Shown: positions 6,390-12,688 of the stretch, piece after piece
How positions within the stretch are numbered: position 1 is the stretch's first letter
Layout of the letters: each line of letters starts with the position of its first letter
NCBI GenBank assembly: GCA_003521845.1
Contig: DPHB01000040.1
Span: 7,117 to 23,067 of the forward strand
Source: Oceanospirillaceae bacterium
GTDB taxonomy: Bacteria > Pseudomonadota > Gammaproteobacteria > Pseudomonadales > Balneatricaceae
Direction: 5' to 3'
Length of the DNA: 15,951 bases
Notes under the pieces: generated by a model
The model's input: only the letters and a program-made list of their open reading frames with translations
Databases searched by the model: none
Told to the model about the DNA's origin: nothing
Made by a program: the position numbers and the translations under genes

Positions 6390-6537
6390 AAGCAGGGCGT
6401 TGGCTGTTAGATTACGTAGTATTCAGAACGAGCGCCGCGGGCAGGCAAAAGACAAACGCTTTTTGTTTGGCTTTTAACTAACTAAGGGCAGCCAGGATGG
6501 CCGCCGTTCACGGAGTAATTTAAGCTGCGCCCTGCCC
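6390..6537 (-). repeat. Structured intergenic element, copy C
   Basis: Read on the - strand, this shows the same order of parts as copies A and B. The first arm is 6537-6515. Hairpin 1 is GGCGGCCA (6505-6498), loop TCC, TGGCTGCC (6494-6487). Hairpin 2 is AAAAG (6475-6471), C, CAAAC (6469-6465), loop AAAAAGC, GTTTG (6457-6453), T, CTTTT (6451-6447). The box GCGGCGCTCGTTCT is at 6438-6425, and the second arm is 6415-6390. The arms pair imperfectly: GTAAT and GCCCTGC blocks match at the two ends while the middle is gapped. It lies between the convergent ogt and GST genes. Hairpin 2 could act as a terminator for either. Confidence 0.85.
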
Positions 6538-6555
6538 GGATTCAGTGTTCTGGGT

Positions 6556-6711
6556 TGAGTGTACAGAGTCAGGCACTTTTGCTGCGCAAAAAAGCCAGAC
6601 ACCTGGGCTGGTCGTTACCAGACTCTAGGTTTTGAAGTGTACGGAGTCAGGCACTTTTGCTGCGCAAAAAAGCCAGACACCTAGGTTAGTCGTTGCCAGA
6701 GTCCGCGGTTT
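6556..6711. repeat. 78-bp tandem duplication over the GST gene end
   Basis: Units 6556-6633 and 6634-6711 are tandem near-copies offset by 78 bp; the core GAGTCAGGCACTTTTGCTGC and the following bases are identical, with scattered changes at the gene-proximal end. The right unit includes the last codons and stop of the GST gene; the left unit is a decayed copy of the same 3' end. Each contains a long hairpin with arms TTTTGC/GCAAAA inside GTC-GGC/GCC-GAC. In the left unit, - strand AGCC(C)AG-GTGT-CTGGCT followed by a T tract is the better terminator for the GST transcript. Confidence 0.85.
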
Positions 6712-7381
6712 GGCCGAACAATATCTTACGAGCTGCTTCGTCATCAATGCTTTTACGAAAGTCAGCGCCGATTAGCTGGCCACGTGCGGCAGCAGGGCGG
6801 GCTTGGATGGTTTCAATCCAGCGCTTGAGGTTAGGGAAATCATTGACGTCCTGACCTTGGCGCTCATTCAAAATTGCCCACGGCCAGCAGGCCATATCGG
6901 CAATAGAATAATCACCAGCTAAAAATTCACGATCAGTCAAGCGACGATCCATAACCCCGTACAAACGATTGCACTCATTGGTATAGCGATCAATACCATA
7001 AAGCACGGTTTCCGGAGCGTATTGGCGGAAATGATGAGCTTGCCCTGCCATCGGGCCTAGGCCACCCATTTGCCAGAATAACCACTGATTAATCTCTTGG
7101 CGGGTGCGTAAGTCTTGGCTGTAAAACTGGCCGTACTTATCGCCCAGATATTGCATAATGGCGCCAGATTCAAACATGCTAATAGGTTCACCGCCGTCAG
7201 CCGGATCATGGTCAACGATAGCAGGCATGCGGTTGTTGGGAGCAATTTTTAAAAACTCGGGCTCAAACTGATCCCCCTTCATGATGTTAACGTACTTAAG
7301 ATTATAAGGCACGCCAAGCTCTTCCAGCATGACGGTAATCTTCCAACCATTAGGGGTGGGCCAGTAATAAAGATCAAGCAT
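6686..7381 (-). CDS. Glutathione S-transferase, YfcG/Ure2p-like (Nu class)
   Basis: This is a cytosolic 231-residue GST-fold protein with a thioredoxin-like N-domain (about 1-85) and an all-helical C-domain (about 90-210). LYYWPTPNGWKITVMLEELG, NNRMPAIVDHD with the cis-Pro loop, and ESGAIMQYLGDKYG form the glutathione site. QWLFWQMGGLGPMAGQ at the domain boundary is characteristic of YfcG-type proteins, which act as glutathione-dependent disulfide reductases or peroxidases rather than classical conjugating enzymes. The start codon overlaps the 3' end of the upstream EamA-family gene by 8 bp, so the two are probably translationally coupled. The last codons lie in a duplicated segment. The C-terminal tail after about residue 215 is less conserved. 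The physiological substrate is unknown. Confidence 0.92.
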   Translation of the reverse strand: MLDLYYWPTPNGWKITVMLEELGVPYNLKYVNIMKGDQFEPEFLKIAPNNRMPAIVDHDPADGGEPISMFESGAIMQYLGDKYGQFYSQDLRTRQEINQWLFWQMGGLGPMAGQAHHFRQYAPETVLYGIDRYTNECNRLYGVMDRRLTDREFLAGDYSIADMACWPWAILNERQGQDVNDFPNLKRWIETIQARPAAARGQLIGADFRKSIDDEAARKILFGQTADSGND

Positions 7382-8243
7382 CGGACTTTCTCTGCAATTT
7401 ATTGTATGAATAGATAGCGATCAGTGTAACGCCACTGCCCAACCACTGCCATAGGTTTAAGCTTTCAGACAGGATTAGATAGCCAAAAATGAGGGTAAAT
7501 ACGGGCTGTACCAAGGCAAAAGGCGTGATCTGTTGAATGCCATGGGTATGAATTAATCGGTACCATAGGGTATAGCCAACAATAGACGAAAATACCACTA
7601 CATAGGCCAGGCTAGCGATGGCCGGTAAGGTAATGTAATCCATGGTAGGGGTGCCATCGTTGGTGTACCAATAGAAAGTAAAACTAATGGGTGCCGTAAC
7701 AATGGCAATGCAAAACTGAATGGACATGGTCGATATGCTGGGTAAACGTCGTACCTGAATATTGCCCACAGCCCATAGGAAAGTACTAAGGGTAATAAGC
7801 AGCATACCCATTTGTAGCGAAATATTACCTGATAACCAAGTCGGCACTGTGGCACCGAGGGTGGCTACGGTGATGGCCAGTACCTGCCAACGGGTAAGGC
7901 GTTCATTGAGTATTAAATAACCTAAGAAAGCCGAAAACGGGCCGCCTAGTAGCAAGCAGAAACTGGCAACAAAGCTAGGTACAAAGGTCAGGCCGATGGT
8001 CAGTAGATAAAAATGCCCCATACCCATGACGAGTGCTAATGGCAGCAATTGACGTAGTTGTTGTAGATTGACACGTACAAAGGGTAGCAACACCAGTATC
8101 AGGGCACCAAAGCGTAAGGTGTTAAACAGTAATGGTGGCAAATCGCCCATGGCGATTTTCATGATTACCACGTTTAAGCCCCAGATAGCCGAAACTGTAA
8201 GGGCCCCCATTACTGGGTGTAAGAAAATGGGTGGTATAGTCAT
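7374..8243 (-). CDS. EamA/DMT-superfamily transporter
   Basis: The 289-residue integral membrane protein has ten predicted hydrophobic segments arranged as two tandem EamA repeats (about residues 12-140 and 150-285), the layout of the drug/metabolite exporter family. Supporting stretches are SAIWGLNVVIMKIAM near the N-terminus, the paired LGYLILNERLTRWQ and FGYLILSESLNLWQW ends of each repeat, and a short charged C-terminus (KLQRKSDA). Family members export amino acids, purines or small metabolites; the substrate here cannot be inferred. It is the first gene of a two-gene unit with the YfcG-like GST, overlapping it by 8 bp. The Shine-Dalgarno before the start is weak, and an internal start near MGALTV would shorten it by about a dozen residues. 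Confidence 0.9.
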   Translation of the reverse strand: MTIPPIFLHPVMGALTVSAIWGLNVVIMKIAMGDLPPLLFNTLRFGALILVLLPFVRVNLQQLRQLLPLALVMGMGHFYLLTIGLTFVPSFVASFCLLLGGPFSAFLGYLILNERLTRWQVLAITVATLGATVPTWLSGNISLQMGMLLITLSTFLWAVGNIQVRRLPSISTMSIQFCIAIVTAPISFTFYWYTNDGTPTMDYITLPAIASLAYVVVFSSIVGYTLWYRLIHTHGIQQITPFALVQPVFTLIFGYLILSESLNLWQWLGSGVTLIAIYSYNKLQRKSDA

Positions 8244-8332
8244 TGGTCAACTAAGTACTTAAAAGCAGAGCGTGAAAGACCAATAGTGGCGGATAAGTTG
8301 AGGTGGGGTCAATAGTGAGTGGGACAAATTGA

Positions 8333-8404
8333 AAAATTGGGGTCAGAGTAACATTAATAATTAATGTTACTCTGACCCCAATTTTACACTGACCCCAATT
8401 TTAC
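8333..8404. repeat. 53-bp palindrome of the CTCTGACCCCAATTTT repeat plus partial copy
   Basis: Positions 8333-8358 and 8360-8385 are perfect 26-bp complementary arms around one central A; each arm contains AAAATTGGGGTCAGAGTAA or its complement. A further partial copy, CTGACCCCAATTTTAC, follows directly (8389-8404) and a weaker GGGGTCA copy precedes it (8304-8310). The same motif occurs at 4-24. It sits between the oxidoreductase 3' end and the eamA-like promoter region. It looks like a REP/MITE-type non-coding mobile repeat; a strong cruciform or terminator role is possible. Confidence 0.85.
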
Positions 8405-8408
8405 AATG

Positions 8409-9749
8409 TTATGACCAAGGGAAGGGGCTGCTGGAAACAGGGTGCAGCTGGCCTTGCGCATAGCGGGAGAAGCGGAATGGCTCTAGCAAACGGTTCTTGT
8501 TGCCGGTAGCGACTTCTTCTGCTACTAGCTTACCCACACCTAGCATTTTGTAGCCGTGGTTGGAGTCGGCAATAAAGTAACAGTTCTGGAAGAACTGATC
8601 AAAGATGGGGAAGGAGTCTGGGGTGAAGCAACCAATACCGCCGCTGGCTTCGTCCTTGTACTTCACCATGGTGCCTTCAAAACGCTTTTGGCAGTGCGCT
8701 AGAGCCGATACCCACATGTGAGCAAACTCTGGGCCGACGATAAATTCTGGCGATTCTGGACCGTATGGGTCAACGTCTACATCGTCAGCGCTCTTTTCTA
8801 CCTTAAATGGCGCTGCGCCGCCTTGTACACCACCGAAGTGGAAGTCTGGCTTGTAGTAGATGCCCCACATTTCGTCCGTTACAAGGGAGCCGTCTTCGCA
8901 GGAATACAAGGGCTCGTTGGAATCCACGTGAATAACGGGTGGCATGTTGCCTTCGTTGTCGACTTGTAGCTTTGGATCTACGCCCAAAGTGCCTTCTTGT
9001 AGTGACCAGAATACCCACGTTGGGATATCGGTGTGCATGGTGCCATCGGCACCTTTGATCGCGACTGTCTTAGGTAGTTCTAGCATGTCCCAGAAGGTCT
9101 TGGCCCAAGGGCCAGCGCCAATAACAACCTGGCCACATTCAATGTTGCCCCGGTCGGTTTCAACGGCAGTGATAGCGCCGCCAGCTTGGGTAAAGCCAGT
9201 CACGGTAACACCTGTGATGATACGCACGTCTTCGGCTTCCGCCTTGGTTGCTAAACCATACATGGCCTTGGTGTTGTTGGCGTAGCCGCCTTTCTTTTCG
9301 TGCAATACGGAGGTAATGCCCTTGGCCTGCCAGTCATGGAAGATGCCTTTCATGTAGGTACTACTGTCGGCTTCGCCTTCGATAAAGGTGGATTCGTAGC
9401 CAATGGCTTTTTGCTGTTCGTAGATGGTAGCAACGTCTTCGTGCATACTTTCTGGGCTGATCTGCATATACCCTACTGGGTGGTAGGAGTAAGCTTCGGC
9501 ATCGGATTCCCAAACTTCTACAGAGTGCGCCATTAGCTCACGCATAGCTGGCTGGTAGTAGTTGTTACGTACCACACCGCAGGCGATACCTGTGGCGCCA
9601 GCGGCAATGCCGGCTTTATCTAGGATGATAATATCGCGACCGTCACCCTTGCCACGAGCCTTTAGCTCTAGTGCCAAGTGATAGGCGGTAGATAGGCCGT
9701 GAATACCGGCGCCAACAATAACGTAGGGAGAAGAAGCAGGAAATGCCAT
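8409..9749 (-). CDS. FAD-dependent oxidoreductase, sarcosine oxidase beta-like (DAO family)
   Basis: The 446-residue flavoprotein of the D-amino-acid oxidase family has an N-terminal Rossmann dinucleotide site (VGAGIHGLSTAYHLA, GxGxxG at 13-18). GATGIACGVVRNNYYQPAMREL resembles the flavin-contacting region of sarcosine/dimethylglycine oxidases, VVIGAGPWAKTFWDML is the second FAD motif, and DSNHGYKMLGVGKLVAEEVATG is the C-terminal FAD-binding end. It has the length of the SoxB beta subunit, but no alpha, gamma or delta subunit gene is nearby, so it may act alone. Such enzymes oxidatively demethylate or deaminate N-methyl or D-amino acids to an imine and H2O2. The divergent GlxA/GbdR-like regulator fits control by a betaine or amino-acid ligand (inference). 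The substrate is not determined by the sequence. Confidence 0.87.
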   Translation of the reverse strand: MAFPASSPYVIVGAGIHGLSTAYHLALELKARGKGDGRDIIILDKAGIAAGATGIACGVVRNNYYQPAMRELMAHSVEVWESDAEAYSYHPVGYMQISPESMHEDVATIYEQQKAIGYESTFIEGEADSSTYMKGIFHDWQAKGITSVLHEKKGGYANNTKAMYGLATKAEAEDVRIITGVTVTGFTQAGGAITAVETDRGNIECGQVVIGAGPWAKTFWDMLELPKTVAIKGADGTMHTDIPTWVFWSLQEGTLGVDPKLQVDNEGNMPPVIHVDSNEPLYSCEDGSLVTDEMWGIYYKPDFHFGGVQGGAAPFKVEKSADDVDVDPYGPESPEFIVGPEFAHMWVSALAHCQKRFEGTMVKYKDEASGGIGCFTPDSFPIFDQFFQNCYFIADSNHGYKMLGVGKLVAEEVATGNKNRLLEPFRFSRYAQGQLHPVSSSPFPWS

Positions 9750-9822
9750 GACAAGTCTCTAGGTAGGTTTAATTTACTCGTCCATAGTGCGCTGATTCAG
9801 GTTAATAAAGTAATAATATAAC

Positions 9823-9874
9823 GTCGTATATGAAGACTATTACGACATTTTGCGATAGTATCCGGAAAAATGTC
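9823..9874. promoter_or_regulatory. Inverted repeats upstream of the FAD oxidoreductase
   Basis: GTCGTA (9823-9828) pairs with TACGAC (9841-9846) across 12 bp, and GACATTTT (9844-9851) pairs perfectly with AAAATGTC (9867-9874) across 15 bp. They lie 75-125 bp upstream of the oxidoreductase start, a suitable distance for binding by the divergently encoded AraC-type regulator. The second repeat runs into the CATTGCGAGG-type element. Confidence 0.35.
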
Positions 9875-9982
9875 ATTGCGAGGAGCGTAGCGACGAAGCA
9901 ACCTCTCAGGCCTGCGCTTTGCCCGATAGAGATTGCGTCGCTCCGCTCGCAAAGACGGGGGGGGTGAGGCTCGCAATGACGG
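9872..9982. repeat. CATTGCGAGG-type palindromic repeat, copy 1
   Basis: GTCATTGCGAGGAGCGTAGC... (from 9872) and ...CGCTCGCAAAGAC (to 9956) form imperfect inverted arms around a centre with TTTGCCCGAT; an extra partial end, CTCGCAATGACGG, follows at 9970-9982. From memory, this is a widespread environmental-bacterial repeat. It occupies most of the gap between the divergent oxidoreductase and regulator genes. An uninterrupted G8 tract lies at 9957-9964. A diverged second copy is at 14524-14609. Confidence 0.8.
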
Positions 9983-9992
9983 TTAATTAACC
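9981..9992. promoter_or_regulatory. 12-bp palindrome GGTTAATTAACC before the regulator gene
   Basis: A perfect 12-bp palindrome lies 13 bp upstream of the GlxA-like regulator start codon, inside its presumed 5' untranslated or promoter region. It could be an autoregulatory site. It also abuts the end of the CATTGCGAGG repeat and may be part of that insertion boundary. Confidence 0.3.
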
Positions 9993-10005
9993 AACAAGGC
10001 TTTAT

Positions 10006-10935
10006 ATGCGTCGTTTCGGATTTTTGTTAATACCAGGGTTCTCCATGTTGTCCTTGGCAGCCGCGGTAGAGCCGTTGCGTATGGCCAACGCGCAAGCTGG
10101 TAAGGAACTCTACATTTGGGACTTCCTTAGTTGGGATGGTCACGCTGTACTTGCCAGTAATCATATGAGCACCGCGCCAACCTTAGCAATGGCACAATGC
10201 CGGCAGTTGGATGTGTTGCTAGTTGTCGCCGGCATAAACGTTGCCACCTTCGGTGATGATGCCTTCTTTAGTGGGTTGCGTAGTGCCTGTCGGCAAGTAC
10301 CGGTGTTTGGTGCCACGTCTACGGGTAGTTTGTTGTTAGCCAAAGCCAAGTTGTTGCGTCAGCGTACCTGCACTATTCACTGGGAATATGTGGAGAGCTT
10401 TCGCGAGCAGTTTTCCGATGTGAATATGAGTGGTGAGCTGTATGAATTTGACGGCAATCTTATGACTTGTTCTGGTGGTTCGGCAGGCATGGATATGATG
10501 CTGCAGTTGATTTCTGGTGAATATGATTATGAGCTTGCCATGCAGGTTGCAGAGCAATATATGCATCCGGCTATTCGTCCAGCCCACGATGATTCGCGTA
10601 TGAAGTTGCAAAGCCGGCTTAACATAAGCAACACGCGTTTGGTGAAAGCTGTGGAGGTCATGCAAGGGCAGTTGGAGCAGCCTCTTTCTAGTGTCGAAGT
10701 GGCAGCGGCCGCCAACATGTCGGTACGGCAGATGGAACGCCTGTTTAAGCAGCAGTTTGCACAAACACCTGTGCAATTTTATTTGCACTTGCGTTTGCAA
10801 AAAGCCCAGCATCTTTTGCACCAATCGAGTTTGTCTATTACGCAAATTGCCAATGCTTGTGGTTTCAATTCTGTGTCTTATTTTGCCCGCTGTTATCGCC
10901 AACAATTTGCCTGTACACCATCGGCAGAACGCTAA
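10006..10935 (+). CDS. GlxA/GbdR-type AraC-family transcriptional regulator
   Basis: The 309-residue regulator joins a DJ-1/PfpI-like amidotransferase-fold sensor (about 1-180) to a C-terminal AraC/XylS double helix-turn-helix (about 205-309). The sensor starts RRFGFLLIPGFSMLSLAAAVEPLRMAN and contains GATSTGSLLLAKAKLL, where the PfpI nucleophile cysteine is absent, and RTCTIHWEYVESF, typical of this subfamily. The DNA-binding part shows PLSSVEVAAAANMSVRQMERLFKQQF and LSITQIANACGFNSVSYFARCYRQQF. AAGG seven bases before ATG supports the start. Characterised relatives (GbdR, CdhR, ArgR of pseudomonads) respond to betaine, carnitine or arginine. Divergence from a sarcosine-oxidase-like gene suggests it controls that gene. 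The C-terminus ends at SAER, slightly short of the usual tail. Confidence 0.9.
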   Translation: MRRFGFLLIPGFSMLSLAAAVEPLRMANAQAGKELYIWDFLSWDGHAVLASNHMSTAPTLAMAQCRQLDVLLVVAGINVATFGDDAFFSGLRSACRQVPVFGATSTGSLLLAKAKLLRQRTCTIHWEYVESFREQFSDVNMSGELYEFDGNLMTCSGGSAGMDMMLQLISGEYDYELAMQVAEQYMHPAIRPAHDDSRMKLQSRLNISNTRLVKAVEVMQGQLEQPLSSVEVAAAANMSVRQMERLFKQQFAQTPVQFYLHLRLQKAQHLLHQSSLSITQIANACGFNSVSYFARCYRQQFACTPSAER

Positions 10936-10998
10936 TCATGGGACGAGTTGGGGCTTGTACTAACGGGTTTTGGCTAATTGCTAAATTAATGTTAAAAA

Positions 10999-11051
10999 AT
11001 GCTTAAAAAGTGCGTTTTAGCATAGTTTTGCGCTAGTGAAAGTCATATAAT
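10999..11051 (+). promoter_or_regulatory. Promoter region of the aminotransferase gene
   Basis: TATAAT at 11046-11051 is a consensus -10 about 50 bp before the aminotransferase start, with no good -35. Just upstream, ATGCT-T-AAAA-AGTGCG-TTTT-AGCAT (10999-11023) is an inverted repeat with a single bulged base. It could be an operator at the -35 region or a weak terminator for the preceding regulator gene. Confidence 0.45.
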
Positions 11052-11101
11052 TTTGCTGATGTCATAAGGACACATAAACCAACCTACGGAGAGCATCTTC
11101 C

Positions 11102-12295
11102 ATGTTTGAGTCACTGCAATCAGTGCCAGCCGATCCAATATTAAAACTAGCCGCAATGCATCGCGACGATACCAATCCCAATAAAGTAGATTTGGGTCTT
11201 GGCGTATACAAAGACGAGCAAGGTCACACGCCAATTATGCGTGCCGTTGCCGCCGCAGAAAAACGTTTATTGGATATGGAAGATAGCAAAACCTACGTAG
11301 GTATGGCCGGCTGGGCGCGTTACAATCAATTGATTGCTGACGTTGTATTGGGCGACAACAATGCTCAAGCTGCTGCTGATCGTTTGGCGATTGCCCAGAC
11401 ACCAGGTGGTACGGGTGCCTTGCGTGTACTTTGCGATTTTATTAACCAAGCCAAAGCCGGTGCTAAAGTTTGGGTGGGTAACCCCACTTGGGCCAACCAC
11501 CACGCTATCATTGCGAGTGCTGGGTTAACTATCGATGAGTTTCCTTACTTTGATGCGTCTACTCATAGTGTTGATTTTGATGCCATGATGGCCAAGCTAA
11601 ATGCCGATGCACAAGCTGGCGATGTGGTTTTGTTACACGGTTGCTGCCATAACCCTAGTGGTGCAGACTTGAACCTAGACCAATGGCAAGCCTTTGCTGA
11701 CTTGGCTCAAGCTAAGGGTTTGATCCCCTACATTGATATTGCTTACCAGGGCATGGGTGATGGTATGGAAGAAGACGCTGCTGGTTTGCGTATGGTGGCT
11801 AGCCAAGTGCCAGAAATGATCATAGCTAGCTCTTGTTCCAAGAATTTCGGCCTGTACCGTGAACGTACCGGTACTGCCATTGTGGTTGCTAAAGATGCGG
11901 CTACAGCAACTATTGCCCAGGGCCAGATGAACGGTGTTATCCGTGGTAACTACTCCATGCCACCTTCTCATGGTGCCTTGGTAGTGCAGACAATTCTGGA
12001 TGATGCTGAACTAAAGGCGGACTGGTTGGCTGAGCTGGCTGAGATCCGTGAGCGTATTGCACGCCTACGTGGTGAGTTGGTTGTGGCGCTTAAAGAAGCC
12101 GGTGTCGAACAGGACTTTAGCTTTATCCAGCGTCAAAAAGGTATGTTCTCCTTCTTGGGTGTGAACAAGGATCAGGTTGATAGCCTGGTTAACGAGCACA
12201 GTGTTTACTTGGTAGGGTCTAGCCGTATCAACGTTGCTGGTCTTAACAACTCCACCATGACTAACTTTGCTAAAGCGGTTGCCGCTGTATTGTAA
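11102..12295 (+). CDS. Aspartate/aromatic-amino-acid aminotransferase (class I, AspC/TyrB type)
   Basis: This cytosolic PLP enzyme exchanges amino groups between aspartate or aromatic amino acids and 2-oxoglutarate. Its 397 residues match the family and it aligns throughout with E. coli AspC: MFE start, PADPIL, LGLGVYKDE, TQTPGGTGALR-like QTPGGTGALRV, NPTWANHHAI with Trp130, HGCCHNPSGADL with Asn184, Asp212 in PYIDIAYQG, the PLP lysine Lys247 in SSCSKNFGLYRERTG, DFSFIQRQKGMFSFLG, and the substrate-carboxylate arginine in SRINVAGLN. CGGAGAG eight bases upstream supports the start. It is monocistronic, with a terminator at 12319-12343. AspC and TyrB cannot be separated confidently by eye, so no symbol is given. 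It could close nitrogen flow with the oxidoreductase next door, but housekeeping use is more likely. Confidence 0.93.
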   Translation: MFESLQSVPADPILKLAAMHRDDTNPNKVDLGLGVYKDEQGHTPIMRAVAAAEKRLLDMEDSKTYVGMAGWARYNQLIADVVLGDNNAQAAADRLAIAQTPGGTGALRVLCDFINQAKAGAKVWVGNPTWANHHAIIASAGLTIDEFPYFDASTHSVDFDAMMAKLNADAQAGDVVLLHGCCHNPSGADLNLDQWQAFADLAQAKGLIPYIDIAYQGMGDGMEEDAAGLRMVASQVPEMIIASSCSKNFGLYRERTGTAIVVAKDAATATIAQGQMNGVIRGNYSMPPSHGALVVQTILDDAELKADWLAELAEIRERIARLRGELVVALKEAGVEQDFSFIQRQKGMFSFLGVNKDQVDSLVNEHSVYLVGSSRINVAGLNNSTMTNFAKAVAAVL

Positions 12296-12318
12296 TTGCG
12301 TCGTAGCAAGCTAGTATT

Positions 12319-12343
12319 AAAAGCCGCCGAGAGCGGCTTTTTT
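12319..12343 (+). terminator. Intrinsic terminator of the aminotransferase gene
   Basis: AAAAGCCGC (12319-12327) pairs with GCGGCTTTT (12333-12341) around a CGAGA loop and is followed by further T residues. It is 23 bp after the stop codon and is the canonical rho-independent type. Confidence 0.92.
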
Positions 12344-12371
12344 GTATCTGAGTTATTGCTGAGGAGTAAGA

Positions 12372-12561
12372 CCCTAGTGCGGGATTTTATACACTTGACC
12401 GATTATGACGCCGCCGAGCATGGATGCTAGAACATGGAGTAGCGCGAGGACTGTCTTTTAGGCCGAGTTCCGCAGCGCCCATGGGATAGCAGGCACGCGC
12501 AGGGAAGGTGGCGAAGCCAGCCAAGGAAGTTAGGGCAAGTGTATAAAGTTCCGTGCAAGGG
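12372..12561 (+). ncRNA. Candidate structured RNA closed by a 26-nt stem (element D)
   Basis: Positions 12372-12397 can pair with 12536-12561 over 26 nt: 21 Watson-Crick pairs, four G.U or U.G pairs and one A/A mismatch. All four wobbles form only in a + strand RNA; the opposite strand would have A/C mismatches. The 138-nt interior has small hairpins such as TGGC-GAA-GCCA (12509-12519) and no convincing reading frame. It lies after the aminotransferase terminator and upstream of the hydrolase promoter candidate, so it would need its own promoter or read-through. It resembles elements A-C in having long outer arms and a 4-bp hairpin with a 3-nt loop, but the interior sequence does not align convincingly with them. 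Confidence 0.45.
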
Positions 12562-12620
12562 TCGTGCAGTTCGCTGATTGCATGATTTCTGTTGCAGTCT
12601 GCGACTAGATGGTTTTGGGG

Positions 12621-12650
12621 TTAGAGCTGATGCTATGGCTTTGGCATAAT
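12621..12650 (+). promoter_or_regulatory. Candidate extended -10 promoter for the hydrolase-yedI unit
   Basis: TGG directly followed by CATAAT (12642-12650) forms an extended -10 element, with TTAGAG at 12621-12626 as a weak -35 at 18-bp spacing. The predicted transcript would start about 30 bases before the hydrolase ATG. Confidence 0.4.
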
Positions 12651-12688
12651 GTAGGAATGACGATTTGAGATACCTAGAGACAACAACC

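Noticed and set aside
8242..8284. ATTGGTC/GACCAAT inverted repeat at the eamA-like start
   Set aside because: The 7-bp arms are 29 bp apart and one overlaps the start codon; this is plausible by chance and lacks other support.
10336..10905. 189-codon frame on the - strand inside the GlxA-like regulator
   Set aside because: It is wholly inside a well-supported regulator gene, and its His/Leu-rich composition is that of an antisense shadow.
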